A stretch of DNA of 64,000 bases. Origin: Zooshikella ganghwensis DSM 15267 (GTDB lineage: Bacteria > Pseudomonadota > Gammaproteobacteria > Pseudomonadales > Zooshikellaceae). Below, piece by piece: positions 19,960-31,000 of this stretch. The translations under genes and the position numbers were made by a program. The stretch's first letter is position 1, and each line of letters starts with the position of its first letter. The notes beneath the pieces are model-generated. The model had not been told where the DNA came from, searched no databases, and was given only the letters and a program-made list of their open reading frames with translations. Where the stretch lies: contig NZ_AUAF01000011.1 in the NCBI RefSeq assembly GCF_000428585.1, positions 16,655 through 80,654 of the forward strand, given 5' to 3'.

Positions 19960-22782
19960 ATGACTGACTATAAATCGACGCTGAACCTACCTAAAACGAG
20001 CTTCCCTATGAAGGCGAACCTGGCGCAACGCGAGCCTCAAATGCTCAAGCGCTGGTACCAAACAGGGTTGTATCAAAAAATTCGTGAGGTCAGCAAAGGT
20101 CGAGATAAATTTATTTTGCATGATGGCCCACCTTACGCCAACGGTGATATTCACATTGGTCACTCAGTCAACAAGATACTCAAAGATATTATTATCAAGT
20201 CAAAAACCCTATCTGGTTATGATGCACCTTATATACCTGGTTGGGACTGCCATGGCTTACCTATTGAGCACAAGGTAGAAGGTAAAGTCGGTCGTGCCGG
20301 TACTAAGATAGACCACAAGGCATTTCGCCAAAAGTGTCGTGAATATGCCATGAAACAGGTGGAAGGACAGCGTAAGGATTTCAAGCGCTTAGGTGTTTTG
20401 GGCGACTGGGATAACCCTTACTTAACAATGGATTACACGTTTGAGGCGAATATTATTCGTGCTCTGGGGCGTGTAGCTAAAAATGGTCACTTACATAAAG
20501 GTGAAAAGCCCGTTTACTGGAGTGTAGTGGGTGGTTCGGCATTGGCTGAAGCAGAGGTTGAATATCAGGATAAAACTTCGTTTTCAATCGATGTGCGCTT
20601 TACGCCAGAGGATATTGAAGCATTTTTGTCTGCCTTTGACCTCAAGCAAGCACCAGTAGGCAAGGTGTCAACGGTAATCTGGACAACAACCCCTTGGACA
20701 TTACCTTCTAACCAAGGTATTTCACTTCATCCGGACTTAACCTATGCCTTGGTTCAAGCCGACTTTGGTCTGGGGCAGGAAGTGATCATGCTGGCTGAGC
20801 CAATGGTTGAGTCGGTGATGGCACGTTATGACGTCAGTGATTATCAAATCATTGGTACTGCTGAAGGTGGCAAACTCGATAAGTTGAGGGTTGAGCATCC
20901 TTTCTACGATCGAGTTTCTATGCTGATGATGGCTGATCACGTCACTACGGATAGTGGTACAGGTGCTGTTCATACTGCGCCAGATCATGGCCCTGATGAC
21001 TTCGTAGTGGGACAGCGTTATGGTTTAGGCACACTTAAACTGGTGGATGATCACGGTGTATTCAGCGAAAAGGCTGGGCAATTTGCAGGTGAGCACGTTT
21101 ATAAAGTAGATGAAAAAATTGTTGCTGAACTTGAAGTGCGTGGCGCATTGCTGCGTCAAAGTAAGTTGCAGCATAGTTATCCCCACTGCTGGCGAACTAA
21201 AACGCCATTGATTTATCGTACGACACCTCAGTGGTTTGTCAGTATGAATAAGAATGGCTTGTTAGATAAAGCTAAAGCTGCAGTAAAACAGGTGAAGTGG
21301 ACCCCAGCCTGGGGACAAAATCGCATGGAAGTCATGCTGGAAAGTAGTCCCGACTGGTGTATTTCTCGGCAACGGACTTGGGGCGTGCCTATCACTTTAT
21401 TTGTACATAAAGAAACACAGGAATTGCACCCAAATACTGAAGCCCTCATTGAGCAAGTTGCTCTGAAAGTTGAGCAGCAAGGAATGGATGCTTGGTTTGA
21501 CTTGGATCCTAAGGAACTTTTGGGCGCTGAGGCAGAGCAATATACCAAAGTGACGGATACGTTGGATGTCTGGTTCGACTCTGGCGTTACTCATGCGGCT
21601 GTGTTAGAGCATAGAGATGAGCTTCGCTTTCCTGCGGACCTTTATTTAGAAGGCTCAGATCAACATCGTGGCTGGTTTCAATCATCACTGAAGACGGCTA
21701 TCGCTACTCGTAATGAGCCACCTTATCGTGCAGTACTGACCCATGGTTTTACGGTTGATGCGCATGGCCGCAAGATGTCTAAGTCATTGGGCAATGTGGT
21801 CGCGCCTCAACAAGTGATGAATACGTTAGGTGCAGATATTCTCCGTCTATGGGTAGCTGCGACGGATTATAGTGGCGAAATGACAGTTTCTGATGAAATC
21901 TTAAAGCGTACCGCTGATGCTTATCGTCGTATTCGAAATACAGCACGTTTCTTATTGGCTAACCTTAATGGCTTTGATCCTGCTAAAGATTTACTGCCTG
22001 TTGATGAGCTATTAGCCCTCGACCGTTGGGCTGTTGATCGTGCTTGGCAGTTACAGGAAGAAGTCAAAGCGGCCTATGATAACTATCAGTTCATTGCGGT
22101 TTATCAGGCGATTCACCATTTTTGCAGCCTAGACTTAGGTAGCTTTTATCTGGATGTTATCAAAGATCGTCAATACACCACGCAAGCGGATAGTTTGCCT
22201 CGGCGTAGTTGCCAGTCTGCGATGTACCATATTGCTGAAGCCTTTGTGCGTTGGGTTGCACCAATCCTGAGCTTCACTGCAGAGGAGATTTGGGAAGCCT
22301 TACCCGGTGAACATACTGAGTCAGTATTGTTTTCAACCTGGTATCAGGGGCTACAACCTTTACCAGAAAGTAGCGAAATGGGTGCTAGCTATTGGCGTAC
22401 CATTCAGGACGTTAAGCAAGTTGTTAACAAAGCACTGGAAAATGCGCGTGTCGAAGGCTTAATTGGTGGAAGCTTAGCCGCTGAAGTTGAGCTTTACTGC
22501 TCACCTGACCTTAAGGCTGAATTGAGCAAACTAGGTGATGAGCTACGCTTTGCCTTGATTACATCATCAGCCACACTGCTAGACATTGATAGTGCTCCCG
22601 CAGATGCAGTTGCCACTGAGTTTGATGGCTTATCTGTTGTTGTTAAGTCTTCAGCACATAATAAGTGTGTTCGCTGCTGGCATCAGCGAGAAGATGTGGG
22701 CCATCATCATGAACACCCTGAGCTTTGTGGTCGATGTGTAGACAATGTCACAGGCAGAGGTGAACATAGACAGTACTGTTGA
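19960..22782 (+). CDS. ileS: Isoleucyl-tRNA synthetase
   Basis: This 940-residue class I synthetase has the HIGH motif in [11 protein letters not shown], the editing CP1 domain ([13 protein letters not shown]), and the KMSKS motif in [12 protein letters not shown]-terminal zinc-binding domain has paired cysteines (CVRCW ... CGRCV). Size and domain order match the E. coli-type enzyme. Its position between ribF and lspA is conserved. It ends just before a strong terminator. Confidence 0.98.
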   Translation: MTDYKSTLNLPKTSFPMKANLAQREPQMLKRWYQTGLYQKIREVSKGRDKFILHDGPPYANGDIHIGHSVNKILKDIIIKSKTLSGYDAPYIPGWDCHGLPIEHKVEGKVGRAGTKIDHKAFRQKCREYAMKQVEGQRKDFKRLGVLGDWDNPYLTMDYTFEANIIRALGRVAKNGHLHKGEKPVYWSVVGGSALAEAEVEYQDKTSFSIDVRFTPEDIEAFLSAFDLKQAPVGKVSTVIWTTTPWTLPSNQGISLHPDLTYALVQADFGLGQEVIMLAEPMVESVMARYDVSDYQIIGTAEGGKLDKLRVEHPFYDRVSMLMMADHVTTDSGTGAVHTAPDHGPDDFVVGQRYGLGTLKLVDDHGVFSEKAGQFAGEHVYKVDEKIVAELEVRGALLRQSKLQHSYPHCWRTKTPLIYRTTPQWFVSMNKNGLLDKAKAAVKQVKWTPAWGQNRMEVMLESSPDWCISRQRTWGVPITLFVHKETQELHPNTEALIEQVALKVEQQGMDAWFDLDPKELLGAEAEQYTKVTDTLDVWFDSGVTHAAVLEHRDELRFPADLYLEGSDQHRGWFQSSLKTAIATRNEPPYRAVLTHGFTVDAHGRKMSKSLGNVVAPQQVMNTLGADILRLWVAATDYSGEMTVSDEILKRTADAYRRIRNTARFLLANLNGFDPAKDLLPVDELLALDRWAVDRAWQLQEEVKAAYDNYQFIAVYQAIHHFCSLDLGSFYLDVIKDRQYTTQADSLPRRSCQSAMYHIAEAFVRWVAPILSFTAEEIWEALPGEHTESVLFSTWYQGLQPLPESSEMGASYWRTIQDVKQVVNKALENARVEGLIGGSLAAEVELYCSPDLKAELSKLGDELRFALITSSATLLDIDSAPADAVATEFDGLSVVVKSSAHNKCVRCWHQREDVGHHHEHPELCGRCVDNVTGRGEHRQYC

Positions 22783-22831
22783 TCTCAGCATTGAGACGTG
22801 GTTTTTTGTATAAGTTGTTTACGCATAAAAT

Positions 22832-22863
22832 GGGGCTTTCTCCTAAAGGAGAGCCCCTTTTTT
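22832..22863 (+). terminator. Rho-independent terminator after ileS
   Basis: GGGGCTTTCTCC, a TAAA loop, then GGAGAGCCCC and TTTTTT. One base is unpaired in the stem. It would partly uncouple lspA from the upstream operon. Confidence 0.85.
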
Positions 22864-22896
22864 ACTTAAGTACGATGACTTAGGACTAGACGAATA

Positions 22897-23406
22897 ATGG
22901 AGCAAGCATTGAATCCAGAAAAAGCAGAACAGGTAGAAAAAGGTATGCTGCACTGGTTGTGGCTATCTGTCTTGGTCATCATTTTGGACCAAGCATCAAA
23001 AGTATTTGTACAGAGTCAGCTGGAAATGCATGAGTTTGTCCCAGTGTTACCTGTATTTGGGTTTACCTTAGCCTATAACACAGGTGCAGCCTTTAGCTTT
23101 TTGAGTGAAGCTTCTGGCTGGCAGCGTTGGTTTTTTAGTCTAATTGCTGTGGGGGTTAGTGCAATTCTGGTTTTTTGGCTTAAGCAGTTACCTAAAAATG
23201 ATCGTTGGCAAGCGGTTGCTTTCGCGCTTTTGTTAGGCGGTGCGCTTGGGAATTTATATGATCGTTTGGTGCTAGGGCATGTAGTTGATTTTTTGCTTGT
23301 GCATTGGGAAAACCATATGTTTCCTGCGTTTAATATTGCAGATAGTGCTATTACTATTGGCGCATTTATGTTGATTATTGACTTATTTCGTAAGCCCTCA
23401 CGCTAA
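22897..23406 (+). CDS. lspA: Lipoprotein signal peptidase (signal peptidase II)
   Basis: The 169-residue inner-membrane aspartic protease has four hydrophobic segments and the conserved DQASKVFVQ, NTGAAFSFL, GNLYDRL (catalytic Asp) and FNIADSAI (second catalytic Asp). It cleaves prolipoproteins before the lipidated Cys. The N-terminal polar stretch is slightly longer than in E. coli. fkpB follows 16 bases later. Confidence 0.97.
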   Translation: MEQALNPEKAEQVEKGMLHWLWLSVLVIILDQASKVFVQSQLEMHEFVPVLPVFGFTLAYNTGAAFSFLSEASGWQRWFFSLIAVGVSAILVFWLKQLPKNDRWQAVAFALLLGGALGNLYDRLVLGHVVDFLLVHWENHMFPAFNIADSAITIGAFMLIIDLFRKPSR

Positions 23407-23422
23407 GAAAGGAAAAGTGTAG

Positions 23423-23926
23423 ATGACAACATCTGGTCGTGAAATAAATGAAGAGGTCTCGGCTATCAGTGGTGTGGTAAACCGAATCGGTAGCCATAGC
23501 GTTGTTGAGCTGCACTTTGCCCTTAAGCTAGAAGATGGCTCAGTAGTGGATTCCACATTTGAAAAGCAACCTGCCAAATTTACAATGGGAGATGGTAACT
23601 TACTACCAGGGTTTGAGCAGGCATTATTAGGTTTGCCTGAAGGGGTTCGACAAGAGCTGCTCATAAAGCCTGAGCAAGGTTTTGGTATGCCTAACCCTAA
23701 TAATGTGCAAAAAATAAAGAAAGAACAGTTTGCACAAGACATGGAATTAACTGAAGGGCTGATGGTGTCATTTGCAGATGCCAATAAAGCTGAATTACCT
23801 GGGGTAATTAAGACATTTGATGAGCAGTGGGTGTGGGTTGATTTTAATCACCCGTTAGCAGGTAAAACCCTTACTTTTGATGTGCAGATCATTGCTGTGC
23901 ACCCAGCAGACAAAGTGAGTGACTAG
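23423..23926 (+). CDS. fkpB: FKBP-type peptidyl-prolyl isomerase (SlpA/FkpB type)
   Basis: 167 residues. The FKBP domain with an inserted chaperone flap is visible as [44 protein letters not shown] and [16 protein letters not shown]. It has an N-terminal extension of about 25 residues compared with E. coli FkpB. It lies between lspA and ispH, the conserved location, and ends two bases before the ispH ATG, so the two are very likely cotranslated. Confidence 0.93.
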   Translation: MTTSGREINEEVSAISGVVNRIGSHSVVELHFALKLEDGSVVDSTFEKQPAKFTMGDGNLLPGFEQALLGLPEGVRQELLIKPEQGFGMPNPNNVQKIKKEQFAQDMELTEGLMVSFADANKAELPGVIKTFDEQWVWVDFNHPLAGKTLTFDVQIIAVHPADKVSD

Positions 23927-23928
23927 CC

Positions 23929-24891
23929 ATGACTTTTTCAGTGAAATTAGCCAATCCTCGCGGCTTTTGTGCAGGTGTTGATCGTGCTATAGCTATTGTT
24001 AACAGAGCCTTAGAGTTGTTTGAGCCACCAATCTATGTACGTCATGAAGTTGTACACAATAAGTTTGTGGTAGATGATTTACGTAACCGGGGAGCAGTTT
24101 TTGTTGATGAACTGGATGAAGTTCCTGATAGCATGATTGTTATTTTTAGTGCACACGGTGTATCCAAAGCTGTTCAGCAACAAGCAAAAGATAGAGGCTT
24201 AAAAGTTTTTGATGCTACTTGTCCATTAGTCACAAAAGTCCACATGGAAGTAGCTCGTTATAGTCGGGATGGTTATGAGTGTGTATTGATAGGACACAAT
24301 GGGCATCCTGAAGTTGAAGGGACAATGGGCCAGTTTGATCACAGTTTTGGTGGCCGTATTTACTTAGTTGAAAACGAAAAAGACGTTGAAAAGTTACAGA
24401 TTGATAATCCAGGAAAGCTAGCTTATGTAACCCAAACAACGCTTTCGATGGATGATACTGCTAAGGTTATTGATGCATTACGAGACCGGTTCCCATCAAT
24501 TAAAGGTCCCCGTAAAGATGATATTTGCTATGCCACCCAAAATCGCCAAGATGCAGTAAAAAGCCTTGCTAGTGATTGCGACTTAGTTTTGGTAGTAGGT
24601 TCACCTAATAGCTCTAATTCTAATCGGCTACGAGAACTTGCAGAACGAATGGGAGCTCAGGCCTACCTTATTGATACCGCAGATGAAATTAGTGAGCACT
24701 GGCTGAAGGGTAAGTCATCAGTGGGTATTACTGCGGGGGCATCAGCCCCTGAAATACTGGTAAAAAATGTTATTGAGCGACTGCAAGCTCTTGGCGCAAA
24801 AGAAGCCCCCAATGAATTAAAAGGCAGAGAGGAAAATGTAGTTTTTTCAATGCCTAGAGAGCTTAGAGTAAAAACGATAGAAAATACCTAA
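23929..24891 (+). CDS. ispH: 4-hydroxy-3-methylbut-2-enyl diphosphate reductase
   Basis: The 320-residue iron-sulfur enzyme performs the last step of the MEP isoprenoid pathway. The three cluster cysteines lie in NPRGFCAG (Cys14), [11 protein letters not shown] and [14 protein letters not shown] contexts. [15 protein letters not shown]-like [11 protein letters not shown] and the SSNSNRL phosphate-binding motif are all present. It closes the murJ-ispH cluster and is followed by the first minor-pilin operon, as in Pseudomonas. Confidence 0.97.
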   Translation: MTFSVKLANPRGFCAGVDRAIAIVNRALELFEPPIYVRHEVVHNKFVVDDLRNRGAVFVDELDEVPDSMIVIFSAHGVSKAVQQQAKDRGLKVFDATCPLVTKVHMEVARYSRDGYECVLIGHNGHPEVEGTMGQFDHSFGGRIYLVENEKDVEKLQIDNPGKLAYVTQTTLSMDDTAKVIDALRDRFPSIKGPRKDDICYATQNRQDAVKSLASDCDLVLVVGSPNSSNSNRLRELAERMGAQAYLIDTADEISEHWLKGKSSVGITAGASAPEILVKNVIERLQALGAKEAPNELKGREENVVFSMPRELRVKTIENT

Positions 24892-25593
24892 TGACTTTTG
24901 CTGCAGAAGACCATCCTTGGTCTCTGCTGCATATGGTTTTCTCAACACTTCCTTTACAACCTCACTCAAGTACAGCAAACCCACTTTTTGCAATTACCCA
25001 ATTACAAGTCAAAGGCAGGGATAACCTGCGTTAAACTGTTTGCTACCAAGGTACGGTAACCAAGTCCCCAAGGAAAAATTTACCGCGTATTAAACGGGAA
25101 CTATAAATACTATGGAAAAAGGTCATTTATCGCTAGATTACCCTGCCAAAAAGCCATTCGCACAGAAAAAAGTTTAAGAAAACATTTCATTTATAGTGGA
25201 AGAAGATCTATCGGATTTAGATTGTTGCTCTATTTCTCAAAAATAAGATTTGTACTAAATAAAAAATAGCTTTCTTTTAAGTTTATGAAACTGGTTTTCC
25301 GTTAATGTTAAAAAAAATGCCGCTTATCTTCAGATAAGATTTTATAAAGAGGAACCTTTTGGTAATTATTTTGTGCCTTTTATCTATGATTTTTGATTAA
25401 CTTTATGATTTGTATAGATAATGTGATTATTTCTTTTTGATATAAATTATTAATTGCTTAGATTCTGCTTTTATTTATTGTTAGTTCAGTCCTGAAAATT
25501 GATTGATTATCGATCGATAGCCTTTCTATAACATATTTCCTGCTTCAATCTATACTGTGTGAATGATGATGTTCTGCAAAGAAGTAAGAATAT
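24892..25593. other. Long AT-rich intergenic region, 702 bp, upstream of the first pilin operon
   Basis: No credible gene. An imperfect hairpin at 24903-24927 (GCAGAAGACCA, TCCT, TGGTCTCTGC) close to the ispH stop may be its terminator. A second short hairpin (CTTATCT TC AGATAAG) lies near 25323-25338 and is followed by an AT-rich run. The last 300 bases are strongly AT-rich, consistent with a regulated promoter for the pilin operon. I found no convincing sigma-54 site. Confidence 0.45.
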
Positions 25594-26097
25594 ATGTTCA
25601 AAAAAAATAATGGATTTACCTTAATTGAGTTGCTAGTTACTGTCACTGTACTAGGTATCATCCTTGCTATTGCTGTTCCTTCTTTTGATGCAATGATTAG
25701 GAATTACAGACTGCAAAGTGCGACGAGTCAGCTAGTCGACAGCATTAATTTAGCCAGAAATACTGCGCTTAGTAGCAATCAAGTAATAACAATTGAGGCT
25801 TCAGGAACTGGAACCGATCAAAGCTGGAATAATGGTTGGGTAATAAGTAGAGGCACAGAGGAAGTTCGTGTTTTCGAAGAGGTTGCGGGTGCTACGGTAA
25901 ATGCAACCACAACTACGACATCAACTTCAGGTACATCTGGAACACCTTCAACCACTACAACAAATATTACTGAAATAGCATTTGCAGGAAATGGTAGATT
26001 AAGTGCACCGAATACTGGTGCTGCGTTTACAGTAACTGTTGGCACAGAAAACCGTACTGTAAATGTGAATTTATCAGGGCAAACGCGAGTACGTTAA
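25594..26097 (+). CDS. fimT: Type IV minor pilin, FimT/FimU (GspH) type, first cluster
   Basis: 167 residues. The prepilin leader MFKKNNG is cleaved before FTLIELLVTVTVLGI, with Glu at mature position 5. The GspH-like region follows (RLQSATSQLVDSINLARNTALSSN). A Thr/Ser-rich insert is present around residues 108-128. FimT/FimU proteins sit in the priming complex at the pilus tip. It is the first gene of a tight operon fimT-pilV-pilW-pilX-pilY1. Confidence 0.9.
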   Translation: MFKKNNGFTLIELLVTVTVLGIILAIAVPSFDAMIRNYRLQSATSQLVDSINLARNTALSSNQVITIEASGTGTDQSWNNGWVISRGTEEVRVFEEVAGATVNATTTTTSTSGTSGTPSTTTTNITEIAFAGNGRLSAPNTGAAFTVTVGTENRTVNVNLSGQTRVR

Positions 26098-26147
26098 ATA
26101 GTTAATTTGGACTGATAAAAGTTACCAAGTGTTATTGGATTATTAAC

Positions 26148-26771
26148 ATGAAAATAAACGTTAGAGGAATTTCGCTAATAGAAGTGTTAATCACTATTTT
26201 AGTGATTGGCATTGGTTTGCTCGGGTTGGCAGGATTGCAGTCTGTATCCATGAAAAATACTTATCAAGCTTCTCAACGTTCACAGGCTATGTGGTTAGCG
26301 CAAGAAATAGCAGAAAGAATGCGTGCAAATCCAGCAGGGAAAGAAGCTGGATTTTATAGTACTACGGGCACTACAAATAAGTTTGGTGCTAGAACACCTA
26401 ATAACTCCACAAAGTGTGGAACAAAACCAACCAAAATGTGTAGCGCATACTCTAACAATGGAGCGGGTTTTGCTACGACAGCTGCTGCAACAGATTGTTC
26501 TGCTGAAGAAATGGCAAGCTACGATGCGTGGGAACTAATGTGTGGTCAATCCTATACTGAGAAAACAGTGAATTCTTCTGTCATTGATACGTTACCCGAG
26601 TTAACAGCGACAATTACATGTGCTGATGCAGATACTGGGGATACTCTTCCTTGTTCGGCTGGTTCTGATATTAATATTAATCTTCGTTGGTTTTCTACTC
26701 AGCGTCTTGGAACCGATGCTGATGCACCTGTGCAAGATGATAATAATGTTAATTTAAAAGTGAGACTCTAA
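26148..26771 (+). CDS. pilV: Type IV pilus modification/minor pilin PilV, first cluster
   Basis: 207 residues with leader MKINVRG and the prepilin helix ISLIEVLITILVIGIGLLGLAGLQ, which is characteristic of PilV. It continues SQAMWLAQEIAERMRANPAG, the conserved PilV block. The C-terminal half has several Cys, probably disulfide-bonded in the periplasm. It is two bases from pilW. Confidence 0.92.
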   Translation: MKINVRGISLIEVLITILVIGIGLLGLAGLQSVSMKNTYQASQRSQAMWLAQEIAERMRANPAGKEAGFYSTTGTTNKFGARTPNNSTKCGTKPTKMCSAYSNNGAGFATTAAATDCSAEEMASYDAWELMCGQSYTEKTVNSSVIDTLPELTATITCADADTGDTLPCSAGSDININLRWFSTQRLGTDADAPVQDDNNVNLKVRL

Positions 26772-26772
26772 T

Positions 26773-27552
26773 ATGTTTGCGAATAAACAGAAAGGATTAT
26801 CGCTAATCGAGTTAATGATCGCTTTAGTATTAGGTCTTTTATTAGTGGCAGGAGTCATTCAGATATTTTTAGGTACCTCCCAAACCTATCGCTTAACGGG
26901 TGATATTGCACGTGTACAAGAAAATGCCAGATTCGCATTAGATATTTTGGCGAGAGATATTCGCATGGCAGGTTACAGTGACCCGGATAAAGGTGAAATT
27001 TTACCTTTTTTTGCAGTAGATTCAGCGGATTGTCCTGAAAATGACGATAATAACTGCTCAACGAATGCCGATGATGTAAATAACTCAGATCGTCTAGCAG
27101 TAGTGTTTGATCCAATCAATAACGCAGATTGTATAGGAAATGGTGTTGATGCCGATGATGTAATTATTAACCTCTATTATATTGATGAAGAAGATGGAAT
27201 TGCGAGCCTATATTGTCGAGGTTGGAATAGAACAGATAGTGCATGGGTCAGTACACCTCAGCCACTTGTGGATGGTATTGAACGAATGCAAGTTCTTTAT
27301 GGTGTAACTAATACAGCAGGCAATGCTATTCAGCAATATGTTAATAGAAATGATGTCACTGATTGGACCAAAGTAAGAGCAGTGCGTGTCGGTTTGTTAG
27401 TCAGCACGGGTGCTTTACGAGGATCAATAGAATCGAAAAGTAGAAGCTATACAGTATTAGACAGTGGAAAAATTGATATTAATGATAATATTCCTCGTTA
27501 CATTTATACAACGACGGTGGTGATTAATAACTCTTCATCAGACTTTCTTTAG
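26773..27552 (+). CDS. pilW: Type IV pilus minor pilin PilW, first cluster
   Basis: 259 residues. Leader MFANKQKG, then LSLIELMIALVLGLLLVAGV, then the PilW-specific block RVQENARFALDILARDIRMAGY. The C-terminal part ends in a beta-strand TTTVVINNSSSDFL, as in other PilW proteins. Together with PilV, PilX and FimT it forms the pseudopilin-like initiation complex that carries PilY1. Confidence 0.92.
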   Translation: MFANKQKGLSLIELMIALVLGLLLVAGVIQIFLGTSQTYRLTGDIARVQENARFALDILARDIRMAGYSDPDKGEILPFFAVDSADCPENDDNNCSTNADDVNNSDRLAVVFDPINNADCIGNGVDADDVIINLYYIDEEDGIASLYCRGWNRTDSAWVSTPQPLVDGIERMQVLYGVTNTAGNAIQQYVNRNDVTDWTKVRAVRVGLLVSTGALRGSIESKSRSYTVLDSGKIDINDNIPRYIYTTTVVINNSSSDFL

Positions 27553-27565
27553 GAGTAATAAAGTG

Positions 27566-28036
27566 ATGGAAAAACAAAAAGGCTCGGCATTAATTGTTAG
27601 TCTGATTATATTAATTATTTTAACAGTTATTGGGTTTTCTGCTTCAAGAACAACAGTTTTAGAAGAGAGAATGGCTTCAAACTCACAAAACAAACTTAAG
27701 GTTTATCAGCTTGGTATTTCTGAGCTTAATGCTCAATTTGTAGGAATGCGCTCTGATCCTAGTGAGTTAGTAAAAGCGATTAAGAGTAAAGGTACCCCTC
27801 AAACTCAAACAGCAAAAGTTGAGGATAAAGTAACAGTGGGTGCTACAGATAAAAAAGTTTCTGAGGTTGATACAGAATTAACTTATATATCTGATGCAAG
27901 TATTCCTGATGGAGAGGATTTACCTGAAACAAGAGCCTATCGTTATCATCTTGATACAGAAGTTGAAGTAATCAATGCAAATGTACAAACTGACCAAACA
28001 CTGGGTTTTCAGTATGAAATTAGAACTGGTGGATAG
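27566..28036 (+). CDS. pilX: Type IV pilus minor pilin PilX, first cluster
   Basis: 156 residues from ATG 27566; a GTG one codon earlier (27563) is equally close to the AGGAG at 27551. Leader MEKQKG, then SALIVSLIILIILTVIGFSASRTTVLEERMASN. Glu5 of the mature pilin is absent, as I expect for tip subunits of the PilX/GspK kind. The remaining ~110 residues are polar with no cysteine. Confidence 0.88.
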   Translation: MEKQKGSALIVSLIILIILTVIGFSASRTTVLEERMASNSQNKLKVYQLGISELNAQFVGMRSDPSELVKAIKSKGTPQTQTAKVEDKVTVGATDKKVSEVDTELTYISDASIPDGEDLPETRAYRYHLDTEVEVINANVQTDQTLGFQYEIRTGG

Positions 28037-28057
28037 TAGTCATAAAGGATTTTAACT

Positions 28058-31000
28058 ATGAAGAAGTTATTATGTACCCCTTTACTTTTTTTATCATTGT
28101 TTGTGATAGCTGATGATACGGAAATATTTACGTATACTGCTGAAACTCCAGATGATGAAAGTAAGTCAAATGTACTATTTATGCTAGATAATTCTGGAAG
28201 TATGAGAGGTAGTAGGTTAACTCAGCTTAAAACGGCTACTACAAATATTATTAATAAGCAGAAAGATGGTAGTGTAAATGTTGGTTTAATGATTTTTAAT
28301 ACTGATAGTGGTGGTAAAATTTATAAACCAGTAAAAGAATTAACAGCTAGTTATAAAACTGAGCTAGTGAATGCAGTTAATGCGTTAAGAGCTACTACTT
28401 GGACACCATTATCTGAAACTTTATACGAAGCATATTTATATTATAATGGAAAAAAACCTGAGTTTGGTGGAAGTTATACGGGTGTTTCTGGCGTACTAAA
28501 TAGTAGTGGTAACTATGTCAGCCCAATCAAACATAAAGGTGTTTGTGGAGTATCCAACAGTATTATACTATTCACTGATGGTGCTCCAACCCAGGATACT
28601 GAAGCAAATGATGAGATTGAGAAGCTTATAAAACCTATTCCTAATTCAGATTACCCTGCTAAAAAGACAGGGCTTAATAAATTAGCCAAAAAATGTAGTA
28701 AGAAATCGTGCCTTGATGAGCTAGGTTGGTACCTTGGTCGTCAAGACAATAGCGCCTCTGTTGAAGGTGTCCAAAAGATCCCTGTACATACTATAGCTGC
28801 ATTTGGTATAACAGAGACTTCTACTGAAGGAAGATTATTAAAAAGTACTGCAGAGTACTCTGAAGGAACATTTGCTTTAGCGAGTTCTACATCCGAAATA
28901 GAAGCAGCTTTTAGTTCGGCATTAGTCTCTATTAAAGAAGAAACTTCCACATTTGTAACACCCTCAGTATCTTTAGATTATTTTAATCCTCTGCAACATA
29001 ATAATGAGCAGTATTATGTTATGTTTAAAGCAAGTAAAAATGCTGATTGGGGAGGTAATTTAAAAAAATACAAACTAGTAAATGGTATTTTAACAGATCA
29101 AACTTTTACTGGGGATGAGTCAAGTGTCACAGCAGCAAACTCCATTCTTGTAGATGGAAAAATAAAGGATACAGCACGTAGCTTTTGGACTAGTACAAGT
29201 GGTGATCCTGATGGAAATGATGTAACAAAAGGAGGGATGATTAGTGTACTGCCAACTAGCCGAACACTATACACCAATGTCACTACTGCAGAAATAAATG
29301 TAAGTGCAAATAAAATAGTTGCCGATAACTCAAATTTGGTGAGTCAGTTTGGTCCAGGAATTGACACTATTGATCAAGTTAATGAAGTTGTTAATTGGTT
29401 AAATACAAGTAAGAAAATAGGTGACCCACTACATACAAGTCCAACCGTGATTACTTATTTTACGGAAGAAACTACAACTGGCTCTACAACGATAAAAAAC
29501 TATGACTCGACTGTTTTCTTTGGAACAAATCAAGGCTTTTTACATGCAGTTGATACGAAAACAGGTATCGAAAAGTTTGCATTTATTCCAAGTAAGCACT
29601 TGAAAAATATTGTAGCTTATAAAAATGCAACGTCAGGAAAAGTATATGGTTTAGATGGGCCAATTACCCCATGGGTTAATGATGGAAATGGAAATGGAAA
29701 AATTGTTACAACTATTAATGGAAATACTGCTGATACTGACTCTTCAACTTCTCCTGCAACCACTGACTTTGCTTATTTGTATGTGGGAGAACGACGTGGT
29801 GGAAGAAGCTACTATGCTTTAGATGTTACAAACCGTTCGGCACCAACATTAAAATGGACTATCAGTGGTGGTGGAACAACAGGGGATTTTTCTGAGCTTG
29901 GTCAAACTTGGTCAAAACCAAGCTTAGCAAAAGTTAAATTAAATGGAGTCGTCAAGGATGTTCTATTTTTTGCTGGCGGATATGACCCTGCAAACGATGT
30001 TGGAGATCCTGCCACTCATAAGCTAAATAATGTTGATTCAGCTGGGGCTTCGACATCAAAAAGCTCAATGGGAAGAGCTATTTATATGGTTGACGCTAAA
30101 ACAGGAGATCGTTTATGGTGGGCGTCAAGTACAGCAACGGCTACAAATGGACTTCAACTGTCAGAAATGAAATATAGTATACCTGCTGATTTAACCGCTT
30201 TTGATATTGATGGTGATCAGCTTGCAGATCGGATTTTTGTTGTTGATATTGCAGGTCAGCTATGGCGCTTTGATCTTAATCATGAAAACTCGGGCGTGAG
30301 TGATTTTGCTACAGGTGGAATTATTGCTAAATTTTCAGGAGATGATTCTCCAAATTCACGGCATTTTTTCAATGCGCCTAGTGTCGCTTTAATGAGAGAA
30401 AGAGGACAAAAGGAGTATTTGGCAATAGCTGTTGGTTCTGGTGTTAGATCAAATCCTTTGAATGAAGTAATTCAAGATAAGTTTTTTTTAATAAAAGACT
30501 ATAATGTGTACTCTTCTCCTCCTGCGAGCAGTTCTGGTACCTCAACAAGTCCTGACTATTCATATGTTGGTTCTGAGGTTATTAAAGAAAGTAACTTATA
30601 TGATGCCACAGCAAATAATGTAGCTGCATTAGTTTCTAGTTATGAAGGGCTATCTGATTCTGATAAAGCAGATTCGAGTAATACAACTGTTCAGAAGTAT
30701 AATTCGTTAAGTAAGTATGGATGGTATATAAATGTTCATGATTTAAATGATACTGCTGATGTTAAGGGCGAAAAAGTTTTGGCAAAAGCTTCAATAACTT
30801 CAGGGGTTATCTTTTTCACGACTTATCAGCCAAATGTAGTTGTTCCGTCCAACCCATGTGAACCAACTACAGGTAAAGCTCGAATGTATGCGATAAGTAT
30901 AAAAGATGCGGCAACGCCTGCTAGTTTGATTAGTGATCCCACCCAAAGGTCTAAAAGGCATATAGTACTTTCGACGACGGGTATTCCTGGACGTCCTGCA

